Shown: positions 6,207-13,845, counted from the stretch's first letter. The stretch: 15,083 nucleotides of DNA from Sutterellaceae bacterium (GCA_030531135.1 JAUNOJ010000015.1:1-15083); one strand, 5' to 3'. Program-made: numbers and translations. Notes: generated from the letters alone by a model not told the origin.

Positions 6207-7487
6207 TTACAATTCAGGGACTGTCGTTTCCAATGCCATGATGTCGGCAGGCGTTTCTCTGCGACGTACGAGCCAAGATCGATTGTCCTTGACCAAAACC
6301 TCGGCGGCTCTACCGCGAGCGTTATAGTTGCTTGCCATCGACATGCCGTAGGCACCGGCGGCCAACATCACCAAAACGTCTCCCTGACGTACGGAAAGCG
6401 TTTCGTTTTTGCTCAGGAAGTCGCCCGTTTCGCATATGGGGCCTACCACGTCCCAAGTCATCGGCGCATCCGGACAGTTTGCGGCGTTGATCAAGGGCAT
6501 GACGGCTTGATAAAGCGTCGGGCGAATCATGTCGTTCATGCCGGCATCGACGATGCAGAAGTTTTTTGCCGCAGTCGGTTTGAGGTATTGCACGGTCATT
6601 ACGAGCGCGCCGGCATCGGCGACCAAAGAACGCCCCGGTTCAAAGTAAAGCGACAAGCCGGAAAAGCCGCGAGCGGCAACGCGCTCGGAAACGGCCGCAA
6701 TCAACTCTTTGGCCGTGGGCGGCGTTTCCTCGGCATAGCGCACGCCTAAGCCGCCGCCGAAATCGATATGGTCAAGTTCGATGCCTTCGCGTTTGAGCGC
6801 TTCGACCAAATCGAGCAGTTTGTCAGCGGCATGCACAAAGGGTTCGAGCTCGGTGATTTGGCTGCCGATATGGCAATCGATCCCCGTGATGCGAACATTG
6901 GGTAAGGCCTGTGCTTTTTTGTAAACATCGACGGCAATGTCAAAGGCGACGCCGAACTTGTTGTTTTTCAATCCCGTGGAAATATAAGGGTGGGTTTTGG
7001 CGTCCACATCCGGATTGACGCGCAGCGAAATCGGTGCAACAGCGCCCATTTCCCCGGCCACTTCGTTGATGCGATCGAGTTCGGCAACGCTTTCGACATT
7101 AAAGCAGTGCACTTGAGCAAGTAGTGCGGCTTTGATGTCTTCGACGGTTTTGCCCACACCGGAATAAACGATGTTTTCTCCTTTGGCGCCGGCAGCCAGA
7201 GCGCGGGCAAGTTCTCCGGCACTGACAATGTCAAAACCGAAACCGGCTTGTGCAAAGAGGTGCAAGATCGCCAAATTGGCGTTGGCCTTCATGGCATAAA
7301 ACACGCGGTTGGAGGTGCCGGCAACGCCCGCGGCCCAGTCATCGATACGCGCTTTCAAAGCCGCATGAGAGTAAACGTAAAGGGGCGTGCCGTATTGACG
7401 GGCAAGATCGACAACGGGGAGCGATTCGCAGAGAAGCGCGCCGTCTTTGCGGCAAAAGCCGGTGTGCGTGAAATTTTGTTCCAGCAT
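6207..7487 (-). CDS. lysA: Diaminopimelate decarboxylase
   Basis: PLP-dependent decarboxylation of meso-diaminopimelate to L-lysine, the last step of lysine synthesis, in the cytosol. The product is 426 aa, typical of the family. It is a fold-type III decarboxylase with the PLP Schiff-base lysine in VFYAMKANAN (Lys67), HIGSQ (206-210), the glycine-rich DFGGGLGVRY (242-251), EPGRSLVADAG (283-293) and the C-terminal catalytic motif PICETGDFL with Cys352 from the partner subunit. The end (SNYNARGRAAEVLV, WLVRRRET) is characteristic. The start at 7487 has no strong ribosome binding site (AT-rich leader). It is the second gene after lptM (49 bp gap), so it is probably translated from a common lptM-lysA mRNA whose promoter lies in the lptM/cyaY gap. 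Confidence 0.96.
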   Translation of the reverse strand: MLEQNFTHTGFCRKDGALLCESLPVVDLARQYGTPLYVYSHAALKARIDDWAAGVAGTSNRVFYAMKANANLAILHLFAQAGFGFDIVSAGELARALAAGAKGENIVYSGVGKTVEDIKAALLAQVHCFNVESVAELDRINEVAGEMGAVAPISLRVNPDVDAKTHPYISTGLKNNKFGVAFDIAVDVYKKAQALPNVRITGIDCHIGSQITELEPFVHAADKLLDLVEALKREGIELDHIDFGGGLGVRYAEETPPTAKELIAAVSERVAARGFSGLSLYFEPGRSLVADAGALVMTVQYLKPTAAKNFCIVDAGMNDMIRPTLYQAVMPLINAANCPDAPMTWDVVGPICETGDFLSKNETLSVRQGDVLVMLAAGAYGMSMASNYNARGRAAEVLVKDNRSWLVRRRETPADIMALETTVPEL

Positions 7488-7536
7488 TTTAAGTTTGTTG
7501 TTTTTGTTGAAGTGAGGGGCAAAGAATGGATTGTGT

Positions 7537-7692
7537 TTATGGGGCGGCGGTATTGGCCGGAGCCAGTACTTGCGTGCTCGGCGTCGACATCGGTGCCGGA
7601 GTCGGATTCTTTTCCGGCAGATACAATGAGCCTTTCAGTCCGCAAGCGGACAGACTCAAGACACAGACAAGAGCAAAAAGTTTGCGTAACAT
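7537..7692 (-). CDS. lptM: LPS-assembly lipoprotein LptM (YifL-like)
   Basis: A tiny gene, 51 aa, that length filters easily miss. MLRKLFALVCVLSLSAC is a lipoprotein signal with lipobox LSAC, so Cys17 is the lipidated residue. It is followed by the family hallmark GLKGSLYLP (18-26) and a Pro/Thr/Ala-rich tail. In E. coli LptM associates with the outer-membrane LptD/E translocon and helps LptD disulfide maturation; that role is carried over by family and synteny. The strong site GGGAGGAC lies upstream of the start at 7692. Position between lysA and cyaY is the standard proteobacterial arrangement and supports the call. It is divergent from cyaY, with 51 bp between the starts. Confidence 0.9.
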   Translation of the reverse strand: MLRKLFALVCVLSLSACGLKGSLYLPEKNPTPAPMSTPSTQVLAPANTAAP

Positions 7693-7743
7693 GGCGATTT
7701 GTCCTCCCGAACTTTTTTGGGAAATTTTTTAACAGTGCTAATT

Positions 7744-8064
7744 ATGAACGAAACTCAGTTTATTGAGGCAACCGAAGGCCTTATGCAAGCCGTCGAAGAT
7801 GCCGTCGATGCCGCCGGTATTGACGTCGACGCAACGCGCGCCGGCAATGTTTTGACACTTGAGGCCGATAGCGGCGAACAAGTGGTGATCAATCGTCACA
7901 GTCCGACTTTTCAGATGTGGGTGGCAAGTCGCAAGGGCGGTCTGCATTTTGAATACAAAGACGGTCAGTGGATCAACACTCGCGGCGGTCAAACCTTCTG
8001 GCAGGCTTTAAACGAAGCATTGAGCTTTGCCTGCGAAGAGACGATCGAACTGAAAGCGCCGTAG
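7744..8064 (+). CDS. cyaY: Iron-sulfur cluster assembly protein CyaY (bacterial frataxin)
   Basis: Small cytosolic iron-binding acidic protein that modulates the cysteine desulfurase IscS during Fe-S cluster assembly. The product is 106 aa, the same as E. coli CyaY. The acidic first helix (MNETQFIEATEGLMQAVEDAVD, with many Glu/Asp) is the iron-binding ridge. The beta sheet includes NVLTLEADSGEQVVINRHSPTFQMWVASR (35-63) and GGLHFEY (65-71), followed by W76 and the final helix GQTFWQALNEALSFACEE (82-99). The start at 7744 matches the family; an in-frame extension of 15 codons upstream would run into the divergent lptM leader. It is convergent with mrcA, 33 bp away. Confidence 0.94.
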   Translation: MNETQFIEATEGLMQAVEDAVDAAGIDVDATRAGNVLTLEADSGEQVVINRHSPTFQMWVASRKGGLHFEYKDGQWINTRGGQTFWQALNEALSFACEETIELKAP

Positions 8065-8084
8065 CTTTTTAGGGCGACGGCGCT
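8055..8084. terminator. Possible shared hairpin between cyaY and mrcA (no T tract)
   Basis: AGCGCCGT (8055-8062) and ACGGCGCT (8077-8084) form a perfect 8-bp stem that overlaps the cyaY stop codon. Neither strand has a proper T run after it, so it would be at best an inefficient intrinsic terminator or an mRNA 3' stabiliser for these convergent genes. Confidence 0.35.
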
Positions 8085-8097
8085 AGATCGGCGACGG

Positions 8098-10452
8098 TTA
8101 GAAAATCTGATCGCGCAAAATGTCGCGATCCAAATTCTTTTCTTTAATTTGACCGTTGAGCGGTACGTCGCGCACGGACTGATCGACGCTGTCGGCGTAG
8201 TAGTAAGTGCCGTTAATCAAAACAACGCTCGAGGGCTGACGACGACGATAGATCGGTTCGTCTTTCAGAACCGTTTTCATGTAGTCGAGCCATATGGGCA
8301 AAACCAAGCCGCCGCCCGTTTCGCTTGAGCCCAACGGGCGCATCTGATCGTAGCCCATCCAACCCACGGCCGTGAGTTTGCCGGCATAACCCGCAAACCA
8401 GGCGTCGTGTGCATTGTTGGTCGTGCCGGTCTTGCCGCCGATGTCGGAGCGCTTGAGTTCGCGGTAGGCGCGGGCTGCCGTGGCACCTCTGTCGGTAGCC
8501 ACAGCGTTCAAAAGCGTATGCATGATAAAGGCGTTGCGATCGTCGATGGCGCGAATGCGTTCGTCGCCTGCCTTGGGATTTTTCACGCGCATGAGCACTT
8601 TGCCGTCACTGTCGGTGACGCGATCGATCAAATAAGGCTTGACGCGGTAGCCGCCGTTGGCAAAGATGGAAAATGCCGCCACCATTTCCCAGGGGGTAGT
8701 GGAGCCGGCACCCAAAGCCGTGGTGAGCTGCGCGGGCGTACGTGAGGGCAAGAAACCGAATTTGCTCACGTACTCTTGGGCATAACGCGCACCGATGGCT
8801 TGCATGACGCGAATGGAGACAAGGTTTTTGGATTTCTTCAAGCCCATGGCCAAGGACATCGGACCGTCAAAACGGTTGTCGTAATTGCGAGGTTCCCACA
8901 ATTCGCCGCCGGTGTAGCGAGGATCGATAAAGATCGGGGCATCGTTGATGATGGTTGCGGCATTAAATCCCTTGTCCAACGCAGCCGAATAGATAAAGGG
9001 CTTAAAGGACGAGCCCGGCTGGCGCAGCGCTTGCGTCACGTGGTTAAACATGTTGAGATAAAAGTCAAAGCCGCCTACGAGCGCACGCACGGCGCCCGTT
9101 TCGAATTCCGCACTGATAAAACCTGCTTGAACTTCCGGGATTTGCGACAGAGTCCAGCCGTCTTTGACTGCCGAAACACGAATGATCGAGCCGGGCTTGA
9201 GTTGTTTGTCGCCGGCCTTGGCCGTGAGGAATTGACCGGCAAACTTGATGCTTGCGGCATCCAACGTCACTTCCTTGAGCTCTTTTCCGGATTGCATCAC
9301 GGCTTTGAGTTCTTTGGCGGAAACGGCAGTCAAAACTGCCGGTTCCAGATTGGGAGAGTCGGCAGCCTTGCGCAAAGCGATACGAATATTGTCTTCGCGC
9401 GTTTCGGGATCGGAAATGTCGATCGTACCGCTCGGACCGCGATAGCGATACTTGCGGTCATAGGCAATCAAACGAGACCGCACGCTGTCCCAGGCGGCAT
9501 CCTGATCCTTGTCGCGAATCGTCGTGTAGACGTTCAAGCCTCTGGTATAGGTTTCCTCTTTAAAGATATCGTAGACGAGCATACGGGCCATTTCGGCCGC
9601 ATATTCCGCATGCACGTTTAACGATCCTTTTTGTTCGTTGGCTTTGGTTTGATGGGAGGCCACCAACGGCGCGGCAAGCTCGGCTTCATACGTCTGATTG
9701 TCGATGTAACCGAGTTGATGCATGCGACCCAAAACGTAGTTTTTGCGCATGGTGGCGCGACGCGGATTGATGATGGGGTTGTATGCCGAAGGTGCTACGG
9801 GTAAACCGGCAATGGTGGCGGCTTCACCGATCGTCAACTCGTTTAAGCTCTTACCGAAATAGGTTTGCGCGGCCGATGCAAAGCCGTAAGCACGCTGGCC
9901 CAAATAAATCTGGTTGAGATAAACCTCCAGAATCTGATCCTTGGTCAGGTTGCGCTCGATTTTGTAGGCCATGGCGATTTCATAGAGCTTGCGCGTATAA
10001 GTTCGCTCTGTGGACAAGAAGAAGTTTCTTGCCACCTGCATGGTGATGGTAGAGCCGCCCTGACCGCGGCGTCCGGTGAGGATGTTGGAGATGGCCGCAC
10101 GTGCAATGCCGGCAAATTCAATGCCGGAGTGTTCGTAAAAACCGTTGTCTTCGGCAGCCAAGATGGCATATTTCACAAAACCGGGAATTTCGTTTAAGCG
10201 CACGAAAGCACGGCGCTCTTCGCCGAATTCGCCGATCAAGGTGCCGTCGGCGCTATAAACGCGCAAAGGTACCTTGGGTTTGTAATCGGTTAAGGAGTCG
10301 ATGGCGGGCAGTTGTTGATATACCACCGAAAAAATAATCATGCCGATCGAGGCTGCACAGGCCAATCCTGCCGCTCCGAGACCTGCGGTCCAGCCGCAGA
10401 TTTTGAGCCAGGGAATCGATCGTTTGCCGGTTGTCTTTTTGGTTGTTTTCAC
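8098..10452 (-). CDS. mrcA: Penicillin-binding protein 1A (class A, bifunctional)
   Basis: Peptidoglycan glycosyltransferase plus DD-transpeptidase, anchored in the inner membrane and acting in the periplasm. The product is 784 aa. One N-terminal membrane segment lies at about 18-45 after a basic cytosolic tail. The GT51 domain has EDNGFYEHSG (catalytic Glu101), GGSTITMQ (132-139) and KDQILEVYLNQIYLGQ (171-186). A linker/OB-like insert of about 310-440 follows, as in PBP1A proteins. The transpeptidase domain has SSFK (481-484, nucleophile Ser481), SKN (541-543) and KTGTT (674-678). The start codon at 10452 is GTG; a stop lies four codons upstream in frame and no ATG occurs before the membrane segment, so GTG is the likely start despite a poor ribosome binding site. 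In many betaproteobacteria pilMNOPQ lies upstream and divergent; here that place holds a putative small RNA. Confidence 0.95.
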   Translation of the reverse strand: MKTTKKTTGKRSIPWLKICGWTAGLGAAGLACAASIGMIIFSVVYQQLPAIDSLTDYKPKVPLRVYSADGTLIGEFGEERRAFVRLNEIPGFVKYAILAAEDNGFYEHSGIEFAGIARAAISNILTGRRGQGGSTITMQVARNFFLSTERTYTRKLYEIAMAYKIERNLTKDQILEVYLNQIYLGQRAYGFASAAQTYFGKSLNELTIGEAATIAGLPVAPSAYNPIINPRRATMRKNYVLGRMHQLGYIDNQTYEAELAAPLVASHQTKANEQKGSLNVHAEYAAEMARMLVYDIFKEETYTRGLNVYTTIRDKDQDAAWDSVRSRLIAYDRKYRYRGPSGTIDISDPETREDNIRIALRKAADSPNLEPAVLTAVSAKELKAVMQSGKELKEVTLDAASIKFAGQFLTAKAGDKQLKPGSIIRVSAVKDGWTLSQIPEVQAGFISAEFETGAVRALVGGFDFYLNMFNHVTQALRQPGSSFKPFIYSAALDKGFNAATIINDAPIFIDPRYTGGELWEPRNYDNRFDGPMSLAMGLKKSKNLVSIRVMQAIGARYAQEYVSKFGFLPSRTPAQLTTALGAGSTTPWEMVAAFSIFANGGYRVKPYLIDRVTDSDGKVLMRVKNPKAGDERIRAIDDRNAFIMHTLLNAVATDRGATAARAYRELKRSDIGGKTGTTNNAHDAWFAGYAGKLTAVGWMGYDQMRPLGSSETGGGLVLPIWLDYMKTVLKDEPIYRRRQPSSVVLINGTYYYADSVDQSVRDVPLNGQIKEKNLDRDILRDQIF

Positions 10453-10504
10453 GCGTGTCGGTCAGGGAGCCGGGGGTTAAAACAAGAAAATACAAGCCCG
10501 ACGC

Positions 10505-10525
10505 CCTTTTAGTGTCATTAAAAGG
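10505..10525. repeat. 7-bp inverted repeat in the mrcA upstream region
   Basis: CCTTTTA (10505-10511) and TAAAAGG (10519-10525) with a 7-nt spacer. The spacer overlaps the -35 box proposed for the + strand small RNA, and the repeat lies about 55 bp upstream of mrcA. It could be an operator acting on both directions; the evidence is positional only. Confidence 0.3.
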
Positions 10526-10540
10526 TTGGCAAATTATAAA
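10512..10540 (+). promoter_or_regulatory. Putative sigma-70 promoter of the small RNA
   Basis: GTGTCA (10512-10517, 4 of 6 matches to TTGACA), a 17-bp spacer, then TATAAA (10535-10540, 5 of 6 matches to TATAAT). It predicts a start near 10547, just before the self-complementary 5' end of the candidate RNA, in the same direction as the terminator at 10714-10751. Confidence 0.5.
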
Positions 10541-10546
10541 AAAGGG

Positions 10547-10751
10547 GAAAGGAGAAAAATGTGCAGCGAAACAAAGCTTTTCAATTGCATTATCCGACGG
10601 ACTACGTGCCACGGGCTGTAGTCTCGAGGGCGCGAGTGCTTTAAAGTTCGTTGTACGCCCAAAGCACAACAGTGCAAGGGCACATTTCTCTCTCCTCAAA
10701 TTAGTGGTGTTTACGGCCAAGAAGCTTCAACTTCTTGGCCGCTTTTTTTTT
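10547..10751 (+). ncRNA. Putative small RNA between mrcA and the ABC transporter, 6S-like shape
   Basis: This covers most of the 309-bp gene gap. The ends pair: GGAGA (10551-10555) with TCTCC (10691-10695) and AAATGTGC (10557-10564) with GCACATTT (10680-10687). Further in, TTGCA (10585-10589) pairs with TGCAA (10673-10677), CGACGGAC (10595-10602) with GTTCGTTG (10646-10653, three G-U), and CGTGCC (10605-10610) with GGCGCG (10629-10634). The result is one long interrupted hairpin with a large internal bubble, as in 6S RNA. CTTTAAAGTTCG at 10639-10650 recalls the CCTTAAAACTGCG segment of E. coli 6S. A competing hairpin, GTGCTTT (10636-10642) with AAAGCAC (10661-10667), also exists. A promoter lies upstream and a strong terminator downstream. 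The closing stem is shorter than in E. coli and the gene is not beside zapA, so 6S identity is tentative; an independent small RNA is better supported. Confidence 0.5.
10714..10751 (+). terminator. Very strong intrinsic terminator, + strand
   Basis: Perfect 11-bp stem CGGCCAAGAAG (10714-10724) / CTTCTTGGCCG (10731-10741), 6-nt loop, then a C and nine T (10743-10751). No + strand protein gene lies upstream, so its natural client is the putative small RNA. The minus strand has no T tract after the hairpin, so it does not serve the ABC operon well. Confidence 0.92.
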
Positions 10752-10761
10752 CGTGCCAATG

Positions 10762-11502
10762 TCAGAGAACGCGACGCAAAAATGCGCGCGTACGCTCTTC
10801 CTTGGGATTGACCAAAACTTCCGAAGGTGCGCCTTGTTCGACGATCACGCCGCCGTCCATAAAGATGACGCGATCGGCCACTTCTTTGGCAAAGCCGATT
10901 TCGTGTGTGACCACGACCATCGTCATGCCTTCTTCGGCGAGACTTTTCATCACGCTCAGAACTTCGCCTACCAATTCCGGATCCAGAGCAGAAGTCGGTT
11001 CGTCAAACAAAATGGCCTTGGGTTCCATGGCCAGAGCGCGTGCAATGCCCACGCGCTGCTGTTGACCGCCCGAAAGGCGAACCGGATAGTCGTTGACCTT
11101 GGCTGAAAGTCCGACGCGCTCCAGCGCCTTTAAGGCGCGCTCTTTGGCGTCTTCCTTGGAACGACCGGAAACGACCATTTGGCCGAGCATCACGTTTTCC
11201 AGAACCGTCTTGTGCGGCCACAGGTTAAAGCGTTGGAAAACCATGCCGAGGTGTTCGCGCAGCTTGTTGATATTGGTGTGGCGATCGGTGACTTCGACAC
11301 CGTCGACGGTAATCGTACCGTTGTCGGCCAATTCCAGCGCATTGATACAACGCAGCATCGTCGATTTGCCCGAGCCCGAGGGGCCCAAAACAACGACTTT
11401 TTCGCCGCGCTTGACGTCGATGTCGATGCCCTTGAGCACTTCCAAATCGCCGAAGTGCTTGTGAAGATTTCGCATGCTGATCATGGGGCGCTCGTTACTC
11501 AT
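10762..11502 (-). CDS. Polar amino-acid ABC transporter, ATP-binding protein
   Basis: A 246-aa ATPase of the GlnQ/HisP/ArtP type that drives uptake of polar amino acids at the inner membrane. It has Walker [10 protein letters not shown] (40-48), Q-loop Gln90 in [12 protein letters not shown], signature LSGGQQQR (143-150), Walker B ILFDEPT (164-170) followed by SALDPE, and the switch His200 in VTHE. The start overlaps the permease stop by four bases (ATGA), so the two are translationally coupled; GGGAG precedes it. It is the last gene of the importer operon. The substrate cannot be fixed from the ATPase; the binding protein decides it. No gene name such as glnQ is assigned, because several paralogous systems look alike. 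Confidence 0.93.
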   Translation of the reverse strand: MSNERPMISMRNLHKHFGDLEVLKGIDIDVKRGEKVVVLGPSGSGKSTMLRCINALELADNGTITVDGVEVTDRHTNINKLREHLGMVFQRFNLWPHKTVLENVMLGQMVVSGRSKEDAKERALKALERVGLSAKVNDYPVRLSGGQQQRVGIARALAMEPKAILFDEPTSALDPELVGEVLSVMKSLAEEGMTMVVVTHEIGFAKEVADRVIFMDGGVIVEQGAPSEVLVNPKEERTRAFLRRVL

Positions 11503-12248
11503 TTGTCGTCTCCCTTACCCAGACGTTGTTCCAGGCAACGAATGCCGTAAGCCAAGCCCAGAGTCAAAACCCAATAGATGACGCTAATGGTCAAGTACGG
11601 TTCCCAATAGCGTGCCGAGGCGCCTGCAACGGTGCGTGCGGCGTAGGCCAATTCCGTCAAGCCGATGGCAGAAACCAAAGAGGAGTCCTTCAAAATGGCA
11701 ATGGCGTTGTTGCCCAAAGCCGGCAACATACGACGGAAAGCCTGCGGCAAAATGATGTGACGCATGCACTGCCAGTAGCTCATGCCCACGCTTCGTGCAG
11801 CTTCGCTTTGACCCTTGTCCAAGGACTGGATGCCGGCGCGAAACACTTCGCTCATGTAAGCGCCTGCATTTAACGAAATGGCCAGAAAGCCGGCAATCAA
11901 CGCGCCGTAATTGCCGCGCAATTCTCGCGCCAATTGCCCGTCGATCAAAAGCCCGTCGACCGGATGAATAAAAATCGGCAAAACGGCAAAGTACATCAGG
12001 AAAATCTGCACAAACAAAGGTGTGCCGCGGAAAAAACTCACCCAAACGGTCACCGGCCAGCGCACGCCGTAATGCAACAGGCTCTTTAAGGGTTCGTGGC
12101 GAGCTTCGGCCATGCGAGCCATGCCGAGAAGCATACCGAGCATAACGCCGCAAACGACGCAACACACCGTCAAGACCAACGTGTACTCGATACCTTCCAA
12201 AAACAGCGGCCAGTACTCGCTTAAAACATCAAAACGAAATCCGAACAT
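11499..12248 (-). CDS. Polar amino-acid ABC transporter, permease
   Basis: A 249-aa inner-membrane permease of the HisM/GlnP family. Hydrophobic segments lie at about 18-44, 67-94, 113-135, 185-205 and 218-236. The EAA loop that docks to the ATPase reads [24 protein letters not shown] (148-171), followed by [20 protein letters not shown], a family hallmark. A single permease gene implies a homodimer, unless a partner is encoded elsewhere. An AGGA site precedes the start. The gene is separated from the binding-protein gene by 112 bp containing two stable hairpins, and it overlaps the ATPase gene by four bases. Confidence 0.93.
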   Translation of the reverse strand: MFGFRFDVLSEYWPLFLEGIEYTLVLTVCCVVCGVMLGMLLGMARMAEARHEPLKSLLHYGVRWPVTVWVSFFRGTPLFVQIFLMYFAVLPIFIHPVDGLLIDGQLARELRGNYGALIAGFLAISLNAGAYMSEVFRAGIQSLDKGQSEAARSVGMSYWQCMRHIILPQAFRRMLPALGNNAIAILKDSSLVSAIGLTELAYAARTVAGASARYWEPYLTISVIYWVLTLGLAYGIRCLEQRLGKGDDK

Positions 12249-12270
12249 CGATCAGAAGTCCTACATACGA

Positions 12271-12309
12271 AAACCGTTACGCCCGGGAACCGGAGCGTAA
12301 CGCAAAAAA
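12271..12309 (-). terminator. Hairpin with short T runs between binding-protein and permease genes
   Basis: CGTTACGC (12275-12282) and GCGTAACG (12295-12302) form a perfect 8-bp stem. It continues with CCGG (12283-12286) / CCGG (12290-12293) around a GAA triloop, with one bulged base. On the minus strand it is preceded by TTTTTT and followed by GGTTTTCG. It may act as a partial terminator or as a 3' stabiliser that keeps the binding protein more abundant than the permease. Confidence 0.5.
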
Positions 12310-12321
12310 GGAGGGCACAAT

Positions 12322-12347
12322 CGGGAAGCAACGACCGTCGCTTCCCG
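12322..12347 (-). terminator. Second hairpin after the binding-protein gene
   Basis: CGGGAAGC (12322-12329) and GCTTCCCG (12340-12347), a perfect 8-bp GC-rich stem with a 10-nt loop, 13 bases past the stop codon. There is no direct T run; the nearest is TTTTTT 12 bases further on. It probably protects or partly ends the binding-protein mRNA. Confidence 0.45.
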
Positions 12348-12360
12348 GTATCGGCGCAAA

Positions 12361-13143
12361 TTATTCGGGGATCGGAAGCTTGGGAACGGGGGTGTTTTCA
12401 CCGAACCACTTGGCATAGATCTTGGCATAGGTGCCGTCGGCGATCACTTTCTTCAAGCCGGCGTTGACCTTGTCGAGAACTTCTTTGTTGCCCTTGCGCA
12501 CGGCGATACCGAAATACTGATCCTTAAAGCTCGGATCGCGGGCCTGATTGAAGGCCTTGTCGGGGTTTTGCAATGCGTAGTAGGCAAATACGCCCACGTC
12601 GCCTACGGCAGCGTCCACGCCGCCGGCGGACAACTCTTCAAGTGCCAAGGGGGTGTTGTCAAAACGCTTGATGTTGCGGCTTGCCTTGCCGAAAGCTTCG
12701 CTACAGGCGATGTCGCCGGCCGAATTGGCCACCACGGCAACGTTTTTGCCCTTCAAGTCGGCAATGCTGTTGACCTTCAAATTCTTTTGCGTCAGGATCA
12801 ACTGGTGTGCGGCAAAGTAGGGGTAGCTGAAATCGACGGCTTCTTGACGAGCAGGCGTAATCGTAATGCCGCTCATGATGATGTCGCGATCGCCGTTACG
12901 GACAGACTCGAAAATCACGCCCCAAAGCGTGTTGACGAATTCGACGTCAAAGCCCTGAGCCTGAGCGATAGCCTTCATCAAATCGATATCGAAACCCACG
13001 ATTTCCTTGGACGGCGTTTGGAATTCAAACGGACGATAGGTTGCACCGGTACCCACCGTATAGGCAGGGGCGGCTAAAGCGGTCGTGCTTGTTGCCAAAG
13101 TAACGGCACCGGCAACCGCAAGGAGAATGTGTTTAAAGGACAT
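12361..13143 (-). CDS. Polar amino-acid ABC transporter, periplasmic substrate-binding protein
   Basis: A 260-aa family-3 solute-binding protein, the first gene of the importer operon. Residues 1-24 are a Sec signal (MSFKHILLAVAGAVTLATSTTALA). The mature protein shows YTVGTGATYRPFEF (28-41), the family signature GFDIDLMKAIA (50-60), and SGITITPARQEAVDFSYPYF (91-110), whose Arg99 should hold the ligand carboxylate. The second lobe runs from about NVAVVANSAGD, with VDAAVGDVGVFAYYA, to DGTYAKIYAKWFG near the end. The start at 13143 has a GGAG site eight bases upstream; a much longer open frame upstream covers the intergenic inverted repeat and is rejected. The ligand is an amino acid, most likely polar (family inference), but which one cannot be read from the sequence. 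Confidence 0.93.
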   Translation of the reverse strand: MSFKHILLAVAGAVTLATSTTALAAPAYTVGTGATYRPFEFQTPSKEIVGFDIDLMKAIAQAQGFDVEFVNTLWGVIFESVRNGDRDIIMSGITITPARQEAVDFSYPYFAAHQLILTQKNLKVNSIADLKGKNVAVVANSAGDIACSEAFGKASRNIKRFDNTPLALEELSAGGVDAAVGDVGVFAYYALQNPDKAFNQARDPSFKDQYFGIAVRKGNKEVLDKVNAGLKKVIADGTYAKIYAKWFGENTPVPKLPIPE

Positions 13144-13261
13144 GACAAAGCTCCGTAACGGAAAAAAGAAGTCAATGAAAAGACAAAAACGACGTCCGCA
13201 AAAAATCCCGACACAGGAGGGTGCATCGTCTTTATCTGTAAGTTTCTGTTTCAATTGCGTA

Positions 13262-13316
13262 TTTTGCCGCACAAAAGCGCGTCTTGCCACTGTCAGGCAG
13301 GGTTTGTGCGGCAAAA
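13262..13316. repeat. 14-bp perfect inverted repeat between the PEBP gene and the ABC operon
   Basis: TTTTGCCGCACAAA (13262-13275) and TTTGTGCGGCAAAA (13303-13316) are exact reverse complements, 27 nt apart. The loop itself has TGCC/GGCA complementarity. It lies 21 bases after the PEBP stop. A transcript would form a very stable hairpin, but neither side has a long T tract beyond the arm itself. It could be a terminator for folB-ttcA-PEBP, or a protein-binding site upstream of the ABC operon. Confidence 0.55.
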
Positions 13317-13336
13317 CACAAGATATGGATGCGTTC

Positions 13337-13807
13337 TTAACGATTTTTGCTATGGATGTAGGTGCCCATGCATTGGGCTTGCGACAAAACGTGTCCGCTC
13401 ATGGCATTTTCGACTTCGGCACGGCGAAAAGCATCCTTCAAAGAGAGCGTCGTATCCAAGGCAAAAAGCTTGAAGTAGTAGCGGTGACGTCCGATCGGAG
13501 GCAAAGGTCCCGACCAACCGACGACGTCGCAGTCGTTGACGCCGGCAAGAGCGGCGCCCGGCAACGTTTTGACACCGGTCTCAAGCCCTTTGCAGTCGGC
13601 AGGCAAATTGACAACGAGCCAATGCAGCCAAATGCGCTTGGGCGCAGCCGGATCGGGTGCGTCGGGATCATCGGAAATCAACACCAAAGATTGCGTGCCT
13701 TCGGGGATGTCTTCAAAGACCAAACCCGGAGACAAATCTTCGGCTTCTTGGGTAAAGCGCACGGGCATCTCGCCGCCGTCGACAAAATCGGGACTGTAAA
13801 TTCGCAT
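13337..13807 (-). CDS. PEBP family protein (YbhB/YbcL type)
   Basis: A 156-aa phosphatidylethanolamine-binding-protein-family member, predicted cytosolic because no signal peptide is visible. It has the conserved ligand-site segments: LVLISDDPDAPDP (41-53), WLHWLVVNLP (60-69) and GPLPPIGRHRYYFKLFALD (100-118), the family motif with HRY, and it ends in a short helix typical of the bacterial proteins (E. coli YbhB is about 158 aa). The biochemical role of bacterial PEBPs is not settled and I assign none. The start at 13807 has an excellent GGGAGG site four bases upstream; a TTG four codons earlier would overlap that site. It lies 38 bp after ttcA on the same strand and is probably the last gene of the folB-ttcA transcript. 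Confidence 0.88.
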   Translation of the reverse strand: MRIYSPDFVDGGEMPVRFTQEAEDLSPGLVFEDIPEGTQSLVLISDDPDAPDPAAPKRIWLHWLVVNLPADCKGLETGVKTLPGAALAGVNDCDVVGWSGPLPPIGRHRYYFKLFALDTTLSLKDAFRRAEVENAMSGHVLSQAQCMGTYIHSKNR

Positions 13808-13845
13808 AAAGCCTCCCAAACAAAAGAAAGGGTGATGAACTTATT

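Noticed and set aside
8776..9621. 281-codon + strand open frame inside mrcA
   Set aside because: It is antisense to the strongly conserved glycosyltransferase/transpeptidase gene; its protein shows no domain and the region's codon use follows the minus strand.
13144..13261. Riboswitch or small gene in the leader of the binding-protein gene
   Set aside because: I found no recognisable riboswitch motif, no convincing promoter pair and no supported reading frame there; mostly T-rich leader on the minus strand.
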